A stretch of DNA of 61,080 nt from a candidate division WOR-3 bacterium (GTDB lineage: Bacteria > Hydrothermota > Tepidihabitantia > Tepidihabitantales > Tepidihabitantaceae), in assembly GCA_016867815.1 (NCBI GenBank), contig VGIR01000008.1, positions 1 to 61,080 on the forward strand, in the 5' to 3' direction. Positions 16,039 through 25,583 of the stretch are shown here, piece by piece (position 1 is the first letter of the stretch; every line of letters starts with the position of its first letter). Made by a program: the position numbers and the translations under genes. The notes beneath the pieces were generated by a model that saw only the letters and a program-made list of their open reading frames with translations, made no database searches and was not told where the DNA came from.

Positions 16039-18135
16039 GTGAAGAAGTCGATTCTGTTCGTGGCCGTGTGCTTGCTGGCTGGATCCGCCGCAGCCGCCGA
16101 TTCGCTCAACTGCCGGTTCGTCGGCAACTGGCCATTCGGCGTATCGTTCGCAGTGGCACTGGACTCGGCACGCGACCTGGCGTTCTGTGGCTCCGGTGGT
16201 GGCGTATACGTGTTTGATGTCAGCGATTCGACCAATCCCGTCAAGCTGTCGGAGGCAATTCACACTCGCGGTCTGGTCAGGGGGCTCTGTTATCAAACCA
16301 ACCGGCTATATACCGCAGGCAAGTTGCAGGGCTTGGAGATCTGGGACGTCTCGGTTCCGGCAAGTCCCGGGTTCCTCGGCCGGTTCGACACACCAGGCTG
16401 GGCCCTCGACGTAGCGGTCGCGGGCAACTTCGCATATGTGGCGGACCGTGACTCAGGACTACGTATCATCGATGTCTCGAATCCGCAGAGCCCGCGGGAA
16501 GTCGGCCACTACATTGCACCGGACTGGGTCATGGGTGTATCGGTCGTCGGGAACTACGCCTACCTTGCGGACGGGTACCTGGGGCTCTACATAGTTGACG
16601 TCTCGGACCCGCAGAATCCTCAACTGGCAGGTAGCTGTGGCGCTCCGGGTCAAGCTATGGACGTTGTGGTTGTGGGGAGTCATGCGTACCTGGCATCTCA
16701 GAGTTCGGGACTGCGGGTCATCGATATCTCAAACCCGGCCAGTCCCCAGGAAGTCGGGTTCTTTAACACTTCGGGCGCAGCCTTGAGCGTCGCCGTCGCC
16801 GGGGGCTATGCCTTCGTTGCGGACTCCTCAGCCGGGCTGAGAGTGATCGACGTGTCGACTCCCCAAAGCCCGCTGGAAGTCGGATACTACGACACGCCCG
16901 GCAGTTCCTTTGGTGTGGCCGTTGCGGTGAACCACGCCTACTTGGCAGACTACGACGCAATGCGGGTAATCGACGTTTCAGACCCGGGGAATCCGCGGCA
17001 AGTCGGATGCTGCGACCACCCACCGGCCGTCCTCTGCGCGGCGGTTGCTGGCAACTATGCCTATGTGTCGGCCTACACGGCGGGACTGCGTGTGCTTGAT
17101 GTCTCCAACCTTGCGGACCCGACTGAAGTCGGATTCTACAGCCCGCCGGGTCGGACGTACGCTCTGGCAGTCGCTGGCGACTACGCCTTTGTGGCGGACT
17201 ATGACTCTGGACTGCGTGTTGTCGACATTTCAGACCCAAGGAGTCCCCGGGAAGCAGGGCGCTACCAAACACCCGCTCCACCTCGTGCCGTTGCCATTTT
17301 GGACACGCTTGCCTTCGTTGCCGACATGGGTGCGGGGCTCCGAGTGATTCGTGTCTCAGACCCGGCACATCCGGTTGAGGTCGGGTACTACGACACGCCG
17401 GGCTATGCCTACAGTCTCGCCGTTGCCGGGAACTATGCCTATGTGGCGGACGCGTCGGCCGGGCTGCGCGTGGTCGACATCTCCAACCCGTTGAGCCCGA
17501 ATGAGGTCGGATACTGCTCCACTCCCAGCAATGCCACCGACGTAGCGGTTGCCGGGAACTACGCCTATGTGGCGAACTACACTGCCGGGCTGCGCGTGAT
17601 TGACATTTCGAGCCCGCAGAACCCTCAAGAAGTCGGCAGTTACGACACACCTGGCTACTCTTGGGGAGTGGCGGTAGCCGGGAACTTCGTCTACGTAACG
17701 GATGCGATAAGTGGCGACGGTCTGCATGTGGTCGACGTTTCAGACCCACAACACCCGCAGGAAGTAGGCTACTATCACACGCCTGGCAACGCCGCTCGTA
17801 TGGCTGTTGCGGGCAACACGGTTTTCGTCGCGGACCAGAATGCTGGGCTGCAGATAGTCGAGTTCCTCGGTGCGGGAATCGCCGAAGCGCCGAACGCCAA
17901 AGTGCGAACGCCGAATGAACCGACCATTGTGCGCGGTCTGTTGTTCCTTCCTCCAGCGTCAGGCGTCGAGCGTGGAGCGTCAAGCATTCTCCTCGACATC
18001 AGCGGCCGCAAGGTGCTGGACCTACAGCCCGGCGCGAATGACGTGTCGCGGCTCTCGCCCGGCGTCTACTTCGTGAGAGAAGCCCAAGCGCAAGCTCAAG
18101 CCCAAGCCGTCACAAAGGTCGTGGTGACTCGGTAG
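16039..18135 (+). CDS. Secreted LVIVD-repeat beta-propeller protein
   Basis: A 698-residue exported protein. GTG 16039 follows GGAGGG and a signal peptide ([19 protein letters not shown]). The body is about fourteen LVIVD repeats of 42-43 residues, each like [24 protein letters not shown], forming one or two propellers. These are usually adhesive or structural surface domains. The tail is the same short sorting tail as in the flanking peptidases and carries an AQAQAQAQA run from a hexamer repeat. It is sandwiched between two paralogous S41 peptidases with nine-base gaps, so the three are one operon and perhaps one surface complex. Confidence 0.85.
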   Translation: [698 protein letters not shown]

Positions 18136-18144
18136 GAGCAGGGG

Positions 18145-19923
18145 ATGAGAGCATTGGTGATGTTCATCGGCCTCGTGGCGGTCGCCTTGGCCACGCAGGT
18201 TGGCAGCCTCCCGGGTGCGCCGCCGAACTGGCTGAAGCCACGCGCCGGCGAAAGCCCGCCGCCACACTCGATACCGAAGCGACCCGGGCACTATGACTCG
18301 ACAGATTGGCGCCGGGTGATTGATGAGACTTGGGGTCCCGGGCTACCGGTCGACGAGAGACTGGGGATCTTCGACGCGTTCTGGGAGACGATTGACTCCT
18401 CCTTTGGATGTTTCAATAATCTCACGGTCAACTGGGATTCGCTCCGGGCCGTCTATCGGACGGAGGTCGAAGCAGAAACGATGAGTCGCGGGAGATTCGC
18501 CGCGATCATGGACCACCTGGCGATGGCTCTCCAGGAAGGGCACACGGACATCGGTGACATAGCCGTGAAATACAGCCAGATGACACCGGGCGTGCCGCTG
18601 TGGGTAGTGGGATCTTGGCAGGAAGTCGGTCACTTCGGCGCCGGACTAACACCGCTGCCCGACAGCTCGCTCCTCGTGTATCGGGTTGTTGACGCCCATC
18701 CGCTAGGGCTGGAGCGCGGAGATGTGGTTCTTGGCTATGACCGCCGACGATGGGTTGACATCCTGCATGAACTGCAGGAAGCGCAACTGCCTATTCGGCG
18801 GCGCTATTGTCTCGGAAGTTGCAGCAGCGCGATGACCTATTCGTTGCTGAGTGCCGCGGGTGAGAACTGGCACCTGTTCGATACCATCGACATCTTGAAG
18901 TACTCCAGCGGAGACACTGTGCATCTTCTCACTGTGCCACTCGCCCGCAGGACTATGCACTTGTTCGCCACAGACCAGATGGACATCCCCGGCGTGCCGA
19001 TGCCCGCCACCGACTCCACACCCTCAGTCACTCACGGCGTGGTCAGCGGCACTCGCATCGGCTACATCTACTGCTGGCGCTGGTGGACGGGGACTGTGGC
19101 AACCGAGTTCTACGATGCGGTCAACACCTTGGTCAGTGACACTACGCTGAAGGGTATTGTGATCGATTTCCGGTACAACGAGGGCGGTAGCATAGGGCCG
19201 AGCAACTCGGGACTGGAACTTCTGTACCGCGACTCTACGGCGACAATATGCTTCACGCAGCGGAGCGATCCTGCCAACCACTTCTCGATGAGAGTAACAA
19301 ACGCGGCTCTCTGGTACATCATTCCCGGCAATGGAATCGGCTACGACAAGCCGATTGCGGTGCTGGTGGGGCCGGGCGCGGTCAGCGCCGGAGACCAGGT
19401 GGCGCTCCGCATGACGTTTCATCCCAGGGTCAGGACGTTCGGTCTGTCCACCAACACCGCATTCAGCTGCCCGAGAAGTCTGAGTGTTCATGACGGCTGG
19501 TATGCGAGCTACTCGCCGTGGGAATCCTGTCTGGCCTCCGATACCACCTATTTCCTCACGCATCGCGAGTTTCCGGTCGACGTTCAGGTCTGGCACACGC
19601 GCGATGCCGTGGCGGAAGGAAGAGACGCGGTCGTCGAGGCCGCAATGGCTTGGATCGACAGCACGGCAGGAGTGGAAGAGGGAACGCCAAGCGCCGAACG
19701 CCGAGCGACGAAGGTGGCGACCATCATCCGGGGCGTGCTGTCCCTGCCGGAAGCCACAGGCTTCCAGCCACAAGCCTCAAGCTCGCTGCTGGACGCGGCG
19801 GGGCGGCGGGTGATGAACCTGAGGCCGGGCGCGAATGACGTGAACCGACTCGCCCCCGGCGTGTACGTTGTGAAGCTTAAGTCCGGCACGACAAGCCAGA
19901 CTCGCAAGCTGGTCATTCGGTAG
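18145..19923 (+). CDS. Secreted S41-family peptidase with short sorting tail (copy 2)
   Basis: A 592-residue paralogue of the gene at 14230, similar along the whole length: PPNWL, then HYDSTDWRRVID, the WDSLR region, GIVIDFRYNEGG, LVGPGAVSAGDQVA, and FHPRVRTFG. The start is ATG 18145 after TAGGAG, with an N-terminal export signal (RALVMFIGLVAVALA). The S-A-G-D pattern marks the likely catalytic Ser. The tail is TIIRGVLSLP, then LLDAAGRRV, RPGANDVNRLAPGVYVV. The linker before it is again repeat-derived. Duplication around the LVIVD gene is inferred. The substrate is unknown. Confidence 0.8.
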   Translation: MRALVMFIGLVAVALATQVGSLPGAPPNWLKPRAGESPPPHSIPKRPGHYDSTDWRRVIDETWGPGLPVDERLGIFDAFWETIDSSFGCFNNLTVNWDSLRAVYRTEVEAETMSRGRFAAIMDHLAMALQEGHTDIGDIAVKYSQMTPGVPLWVVGSWQEVGHFGAGLTPLPDSSLLVYRVVDAHPLGLERGDVVLGYDRRRWVDILHELQEAQLPIRRRYCLGSCSSAMTYSLLSAAGENWHLFDTIDILKYSSGDTVHLLTVPLARRTMHLFATDQMDIPGVPMPATDSTPSVTHGVVSGTRIGYIYCWRWWTGTVATEFYDAVNTLVSDTTLKGIVIDFRYNEGGSIGPSNSGLELLYRDSTATICFTQRSDPANHFSMRVTNAALWYIIPGNGIGYDKPIAVLVGPGAVSAGDQVALRMTFHPRVRTFGLSTNTAFSCPRSLSVHDGWYASYSPWESCLASDTTYFLTHREFPVDVQVWHTRDAVAEGRDAVVEAAMAWIDSTAGVEEGTPSAERRATKVATIIRGVLSLPEATGFQPQASSSLLDAAGRRVMNLRPGANDVNRLAPGVYVVKLKSGTTSQTRKLVIR

Positions 19924-19941
19924 GAAGCAACAGCCGCTCAA

Positions 19942-19969
19942 GGGCGGGTCGGATACGACCGGCCCGCCC
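19942..19969 (+). terminator. Imperfect GC hairpin ending the S41 cluster
   Basis: GGTCG/CGACC forms the inner stem and GGGCGG/CCCGCC the outer arms, with a small bulge. It lies 18 bases after the second S41 stop and before the next ribosome site. Confidence 0.45.
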
Positions 19970-20001
19970 GCGGCGGCGGAAGAAACAGTAGGAGGTAGAC
20001 C

Positions 20002-23000
20002 GTGAAGAAGCTCGGAATACTCATCACCGGAGCCATGATTCCGGCAATCCTGATGGCCCAGCTCACTGAGCAGTGGGTGGCGGCCTACAATGGCCCCTAC
20101 GGAACCGGTTGGGCGGAATTCCCGGTAGCGATGTCGGTTGACGCTGCCGGCAACACATATGTGACCGGCACCGGAAACACGACGCTCTCGCCAACCGGCA
20201 AAGACTATGTGACGGTCAAAGTCAACTCGAGCGGCGCCTTGCAGTGGGCGGCTGTCTATGACTACCACCTGGAGGACGTCCCAACTGCCATTGCGACGGA
20301 CGCCTCTGGGAATGTCTACGTGACCGGGTACAGCTGTCCACCTGGGAGAGCTGGTGACTACGTCACCGTGAAGTATGGAGCCAATGGCACACAGCAGTGG
20401 ATTTGTCGATATGATGGCCCTGCGGGAGGCTGGGACACGCCCTCGGCAATCGCGGTTGACGTCGCAGGCAACGTGTACGTGACAGGCAGCAGCATGCGCC
20501 CTGGTCTCAACCGCATGGGCAAGGACATCACGACCATCAAGTACGACCCAAACGGCAATGAGGTATGGGTACGCAGATACACCGACTCAGGAGACCGCTG
20601 GTGCGAGGGTCGGGACGTAGTAGTGGACGCCGCTGGGTACGTCTACGTGGCCGGAGTACTGGATTCCGACGGCAGCAATGGCGGGCTGGCGGCACTGAAG
20701 TACGGCGCGAGCGGGAATCTGCTGTGGGTGAGCCGCCACGACGGTCCCGGTCTGCATGAGGCCGGCCACAAGATCGCACTCGATGTCGACGGCAACGTCA
20801 TCGTGACCGGTAAGAGCACCTATGTCGGGCCGTCAACGCTCTATCTGACGGTCAAGTACAACAGCAGCGGCGCAGAGCAGTGGTGGAAGACCTACGACGA
20901 CCTCACCGGCAACGACGACGCGGCCTGCGCGGTCGTTACCGACGCTTCGGGTAGTATATACGTCACCGGTCACAGCAAGAACTCCACCACAGGCTACGAC
21001 TACGCGACCATCAAGTACAGCCCGCTCGGCGAGGAGCTCTGGGTACGGCGTTACGACGTGTATTCCGGCAACCTGGAGGACCGGGCAACGGGGCTCGCGC
21101 TGGACGCCTCGGGCAGTATTGTCGTGACCGGCTACAGTGCCAGAGCCGTCAGCGGCATGGACTACGCAACGGTGAAGTACAGCCCGGACGGAACCGAACT
21201 CTGGGTCAGCCGGTACGACGGTCCGGTCAGCGGCAACGATGAAGCGCGCGCGATTGGTGTCGATCCGCAGGGGAACGTCTACGTTACGGGAAACAGCGTC
21301 GGGGATGGCTCCAGCCATGACTTCCTGACCGTCAAGTACAGCTCGGACGGGGCACAGCAATGGGTAAGCCGGTACGGCCGGGGCTACAGCGCGGACGCCG
21401 GGCAGAGGGTTGCCATGGATGCTCTCGGCAACGTCTACGTGACGGGATACAGCGTCGGCACGTCCCAGAAAAACGACTATGTGACAATCAAGTACGACCC
21501 TGACGGCGAGACGCTCTGGACTCGACGCTACAACGGTCCGCTGGACCACGAGGACTGCCCGACCGCCATCGCCGTTGACGGCGACGGCAACGTCTATGTG
21601 ACCGGATACAGCATAGGCCTTGCCGGCTGGTACGACTGCGCGACGATCAAGTACGCCTCTGACGGGACTATGCTCTGGGTAGACCGCTATGAAAGGACCG
21701 ACGGCAGGAACGACTGCGGATACGCCCTCGCGGTGGACGGGTCAGGCTTCGTCTATGTCACCGGGTATACAGGCGCCTGGGCAGACGTCCTCACCATCAA
21801 GTACGCGCCTTCGGGCAGCCGCGAGTGGGTTGCGGTCTACAACAACCCGTCGGGCGGACATGACGTTGGCTGGGCTGTGACCGCTGACGCGTCCGGCAAT
21901 GTCTACGTGGCAGGCCACTCGAGGCTCGACTATCTGCTGATCAAGTACAGCAGCACGGGTGTCGAGCAGTGGAGCAGGAGGGCCGACTACGGCGGCGACG
22001 ATCAAGCGAAGGACGTTGCCGTGGACGCCTCGGGGAATGCGTACATCACCGGAACGGGCAACAAGGACTACGTAACTGCGAAGTACAACTCCGCCGGCAC
22101 GCGCGAGTGGTTCCAGCGCCACGATGGTTTGGCGTACACCGTGGATGCGGGCTGGGCGCTCGAGCTCGATGGCACTGGAGTCTATGTCACCGGGCAGAGT
22201 AGTCGCCCGGAATCCGGCCTGGACTTCTACACTGTGAAGTACGACTTGGCGGGCACCAGACTCTGGGACAGATGGTATACCAGTGCGGAGGACAGGGCCG
22301 ATGCCGCTCAGGACATCGCCCTGGACGGCGCAGGCAACGTGTATGTGACCGGGTACTGCACGCGCGCGTATTCTGGTGAGGACTATGCGACGCTCATGTA
22401 CGACGCTGCGACCGGAGTCCAGCTCGCCTTTGCCGACTACACGGGCCTGCCACACAAGTCGGACCGCTCGCTCTCGGTTGCCACCGGGCCCGCCGGCACA
22501 GTCTGCATCACGGGCTATGCCCTTCGTGATCCAGCGCTCGCCACGGACATGGTTACCATCAAGTATCAGAGCCTGCAGCCGCCGGAAGCGCCGGTGCTGG
22601 TGTCGCCGAAGAACGGTGCGACCGGCGTGCCGATTGAGGGCGATTTGACCTGGGAGGCATCGGAACGTGCGACCAGCTACGAGGTCACCTTGGACGGCAA
22701 CACGTACACCGTAACCGGCAACTCGTACCACTATAGCGGACTCAGCTACCTGACCGAATACGAATGGGACGTAGTCGCCGTTAACGACGCCGGCAGCACG
22801 CCTTCGTCGAACGGGCCGTTCACCTTTGCCACGATCATCGAGAAGCCCGGCCCGTTTGACCTCATCAGCCCGGCGGATGATGCAACCGGCGTGCCGATTG
22901 AGGGCAATCTGACCTGGGAGGCATCGGAACGTGCGACCAGCTATGAAGTGACCCTGGGCGGCAACACGTACACCGTGACCGAGAACTCGTACCACTATAG

Positions 23001-24999
23001 CGGACTCGACTACCTGACCAAGTACAAATGGAACGTAGTCGCCGTGAACGACGGCGGCAGCACCTCTTCGGGGACCGGGCCGTACAGCTTCACCACGATC
23101 ATCGAGAAGCCCGGCCCGTTTGACCTCATCAGCCCGGCGGATGGTGCGACCGGCGTGCCGGTTGAGGGCGATTTGACCTGGGAGGCATCGGAGCGCGCGA
23201 CCAGCTATGAGGTCACCCTGAACGGCAACACCTACACCGTGACCGACAACTCATACCGCTACAGCGGACTCAGCTACCTGACGGAGTACACCTGGAACGT
23301 GACGGCCAAGAACGCCGGAGGGGAAAGGGTTTCGGCGAACGGGCCGTTCACTTTCACCACGATCATCGAGAAGCCCGGTCCGTTCGACCTTTCCACGCCG
23401 CCCGATCATGCGACCGGCGTGTCGATTCAGGGCGATCTGACCTGGCAGGGCTCGGAACGTGCGACCAGCTATGAAGTGACCCTGGGCGGCAACACGTACA
23501 CCGTGACCGAGAACTCGTACCACTATAGCGGACTCGACTACCTGGCCAAGTACGAATGGAACGTAGTCGCCTTGAATGATGGCGGCAGCACCCCTTCGTC
23601 GAACGGGCCGTTCACTTTCACCACGATCATCGAGAAGCCTGCCCGGTTTGACCTCATCGCCCCGGCTAACGAGGCCGTCGACCAGGAATTGGCCGGCGTA
23701 CTCGAGTGGAACGCTTCCAACCGTGCTGAGCACTACGACGTCTACCTCGGCACTGACCCAAAGAACCTGCCCAGGGTCAGTGAGAACCAGACCGGCCTCT
23801 CCTGGGATTACTCCGGGCTTTCATGCGGCACGGTCTACTACTGGAAGGTCGTGGCGAAGAACGCCGGGGGCGAGACCGGATCCGAGGTCTGGAGCTTCAC
23901 GACCGGTACTCTGGACGCAGGCATGACTGAGATCATCGAGCCGAGCGGGCTAATCGATACTACCTCGAAGGTACCGCAGGCTACGGTCCACAACTTCGGC
24001 ACCTTGGACCGCGACTTGACTACCTGGTTCGAGATACGCTACGGAGCTGCGGACGGCCCGGTGCAGTACCTGCAGTCGGTCACGGTGTACGGACTCGGCG
24101 ACGAAGACCAGACCGCGACGTTCCCGACCTGGGACGTGCCCAACGACCAGGAAGGCGCGTACTACGCCAAGTCATGGACCGAGCTTGAAGGCGACATCGA
24201 CGCGACGAACGACACGGCGCGGAGCCAGTTCGTGGTCGCGTCGTCAGACCCGGACCCGTGGAGCGGCTCGACGTTGACCCAGGGATACTGGAAGACCCAC
24301 CCCTACTACGACCCGCAACACCCGGATGACCCCTACATCGAGAAGTACCTTCCCGTGACAATAGCGGGCGTTAGGGTGAGTACTGTTCCCGAAGCCCTGG
24401 CGATCTTCAACCCGCCCAAGCCTATGACCGCGTGGAAGATGTTCCTTATCCAGTTTCTGGCGGCCAAGCTCAACGCCGGCTGGCAGACCGACCCCAGTCT
24501 TCTGGATGCCTGGTACAACTACCCGGGCGGCGACTATCCGTTCGATAGCCAGCAGGTCTCGGCGATCTTCCAGGTTGCGGACGGCTACAGGTCAACCACG
24601 GACAAAGATACACTGGATGAGATGAAGACCGTGCTCTGCAACATCAACGAGTACACCGACACGGGAAACCGCTGCCTCTGGGACGCTCCGTTCCCGGCCG
24701 GCAGCGGCGTGCAGGGCGTGGAGGTCGCCGCGCTTGCGGCGAAGCTGTACCTGTCGGTTGCACCCAGCCTGGTCAAGAGCGGCGTCGCGCACATCGCTTA
24801 CGGCCTGCCGCAGGCAGCCCCGGCTCAACTGACGGTACTGGACGTCACCGGCCGAACCGTGGTGACCCGGGGTCTCCCGGCGGAGGTTGGCGACCACGTC
24901 ATCCTGCTCGACACCCGGTCGTGGAGCGCCGGCGCCTACTTCGTCCGCATCACGGGCGCAGACCTGACAGCTACCAGGAAGCTCGTGGTTCAGCGCTAG
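20002..24999 (+). CDS. Giant secreted SBBP-repeat/fibronectin type III protein with T9SS-type tail
   Basis: A 1665-residue exported protein. GTG 20002 follows TAGGAGG and precedes a signal peptide (KKLGILITGAMIPAILMAQ). Residues of about 25-855 are some sixteen SBBP/delta-60-like repeats, each with a DASGNVYVTGYS and YATIKYSPDG core. About 858-1303 are five fibronectin III-like domains of 88 residues, four nearly identical. A CARDB-like domain follows (to about 1415), then a GYWKTHP module near 1430. The end is a T9SS-like tail (PAQLTVLDVTGRTVVTRGL, SAGAYFVRITG, RKLVVQ). It is probably a surface or extracellular structural protein. Confidence 0.85.
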   Translation: MKKLGILITGAMIPAILMAQLTEQWVAAYNGPYGTGWAEFPVAMSVDAAGNTYVTGTGNTTLSPTGKDYVTVKVNSSGALQWAAVYDYHLEDVPTAIATDASGNVYVTGYSCPPGRAGDYVTVKYGANGTQQWICRYDGPAGGWDTPSAIAVDVAGNVYVTGSSMRPGLNRMGKDITTIKYDPNGNEVWVRRYTDSGDRWCEGRDVVVDAAGYVYVAGVLDSDGSNGGLAALKYGASGNLLWVSRHDGPGLHEAGHKIALDVDGNVIVTGKSTYVGPSTLYLTVKYNSSGAEQWWKTYDDLTGNDDAACAVVTDASGSIYVTGHSKNSTTGYDYATIKYSPLGEELWVRRYDVYSGNLEDRATGLALDASGSIVVTGYSARAVSGMDYATVKYSPDGTELWVSRYDGPVSGNDEARAIGVDPQGNVYVTGNSVGDGSSHDFLTVKYSSDGAQQWVSRYGRGYSADAGQRVAMDALGNVYVTGYSVGTSQKNDYVTIKYDPDGETLWTRRYNGPLDHEDCPTAIAVDGDGNVYVTGYSIGLAGWYDCATIKYASDGTMLWVDRYERTDGRNDCGYALAVDGSGFVYVTGYTGAWADVLTIKYAPSGSREWVAVYNNPSGGHDVGWAVTADASGNVYVAGHSRLDYLLIKYSSTGVEQWSRRADYGGDDQAKDVAVDASGNAYITGTGNKDYVTAKYNSAGTREWFQRHDGLAYTVDAGWALELDGTGVYVTGQSSRPESGLDFYTVKYDLAGTRLWDRWYTSAEDRADAAQDIALDGAGNVYVTGYCTRAYSGEDYATLMYDAATGVQLAFADYTGLPHKSDRSLSVATGPAGTVCITGYALRDPALATDMVTIKYQSLQPPEAPVLVSPKNGATGVPIEGDLTWEASERATSYEVTLDGNTYTVTGNSYHYSGLSYLTEYEWDVVAVNDAGSTPSSNGPFTFATIIEKPGPFDLISPADDATGVPIEGNLTWEASERATSYEVTLGGNTYTVTENSYHYSGLDYLTKYKWNVVAVNDGGSTSSGTGPYSFTTIIEKPGPFDLISPADGATGVPVEGDLTWEASERATSYEVTLNGNTYTVTDNSYRYSGLSYLTEYTWNVTAKNAGGERVSANGPFTFTTIIEKPGPFDLSTPPDHATGVSIQGDLTWQGSERATSYEVTLGGNTYTVTENSYHYSGLDYLAKYEWNVVALNDGGSTPSSNGPFTFTTIIEKPARFDLIAPANEAVDQELAGVLEWNASNRAEHYDVYLGTDPKNLPRVSENQTGLSWDYSGLSCGTVYYWKVVAKNAGGETGSEVWSFTTGTLDAGMTEIIEPSGLIDTTSKVPQATVHNFGTLDRDLTTWFEIRYGAADGPVQYLQSVTVYGLGDEDQTATFPTWDVPNDQEGAYYAKSWTELEGDIDATNDTARSQFVVASSDPDPWSGSTLTQGYWKTHPYYDPQHPDDPYIEKYLPVTIAGVRVSTVPEALAIFNPPKPMTAWKMFLIQFLAAKLNAGWQTDPSLLDAWYNYPGGDYPFDSQQVSAIFQVADGYRSTTDKDTLDEMKTVLCNINEYTDTGNRCLWDAPFPAGSGVQGVEVAALAAKLYLSVAPSLVKSGVAHIAYGLPQAAPAQLTVLDVTGRTVVTRGLPAEVGDHVILLDTRSWSAGAYFVRITGADLTATRKLVVQR
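22576..23631 (+). repeat. Four tandem 264-bp coding repeats (FN3 modules)
   Basis: Unit boundaries recur exactly every 264 bases (22576, 22840, 23104, 23368, 23632), marked by GAGAAGCCCGGCCCGTTTG-like starts. DNA similarity stays high over long stretches, pointing to recent duplication or gene conversion. Confidence 0.85.
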
Positions 25000-25035
25000 G
25001 CGAGTGGACTAGAGAACGGGTCTCGATAGGAACAA

Positions 25036-25069
25036 GCGGGGGTGGCGATTCGCCACCCCCGCCTGTTTT
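25036..25069 (+). terminator. Strong terminator after the giant protein gene
   Basis: A perfect 12-bp stem, GCGGGGGTGGCG (25036-25047) and its complement (25051-25062), over ATT, followed by CTGTTTTC. Confidence 0.85.
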
Positions 25070-25177
25070 CCGTTGGGCCAGAAACCTGGACACCAGGCGT
25101 GCGCGAGCGGGTCAAGTCGAAGGGGATAGGGATCGAGGGATCAAGGCATCAAGGGGTCGAGTGGCCGCAGTCTGCGT

Positions 25178-25444
25178 TCAGCGGCGGCTTCGAGAAGGAC
25201 GGCGTACACTGGTCGAGGGGCGGGCGTCGCGGGCGGTGAAGTCCGATGATCCGACGGGCGCGGGCTCGGCCAGAATGTCTGCCAGGCTGCGGAACCTCAG
25301 GGGGCGCTCGCGCATGCGCTTCAATGCGCGCAGGTCCTCCAGGTCCTCGGCTCGCTCCAGCAGCTCTTCGTATTCGGCGATGTCGAGGATCACGGCCGCC
25401 GGCTTGCCGTCGCGATACACGAACTCTCGTTCTCGTGTTGCCAT
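25178..25444 (-). CDS. Phd/YefM-like antitoxin, no adjacent toxin seen
   Basis: An 88-residue protein whose first half matches Phd/YefM-type antitoxins (REREFVYRDGKPAAVILDIAEYEELLERAEDL). These bind DNA as dimers and cap a toxin with the C-terminal part (ALKRMRERPLRFRSLADIL). The last 25 residues are Ser/Arg-rich and may read into non-coding DNA. No RelE- or Doc-like toxin lies on either side, so it looks orphaned. The ATG is only about five bases from a GACAAT -10-like box, suggesting a leaderless mRNA. Confidence 0.6.
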   Translation of the reverse strand: MATREREFVYRDGKPAAVILDIAEYEELLERAEDLEDLRALKRMRERPLRFRSLADILAEPAPVGSSDFTARDARPSTSVRRPSRSRR

Positions 25445-25449
25445 GGGCT

Positions 25450-25478
25450 ATTGTCGTTCAATCCCCGACTGGAGTCAA
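25450..25478 (-). promoter_or_regulatory. Candidate promoter of the Phd-like gene
   Basis: Reverse strand: TTGACT (25478-25473), 17-base spacer, GACAAT (25455-25450), five bases, ATG. The -10 lacks the leading T. Confidence 0.4.
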
Positions 25479-25583
25479 GGTACGCATGGGACGGGGGACC
25501 GTGGGCTGAGGAGCGGACGATGTCAGATGTCAGAAGTTAGATGAAAGAAGCTAGAAGTGGAGACTCAGGCCAGAAGGAACGCC

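Noticed and set aside
16763-17983. A 406-codon reverse frame over the LVIVD gene
   Set aside because: Arg/His/Pro/Cys-rich with periodic content, produced by the repeated codons of the forward propeller gene.
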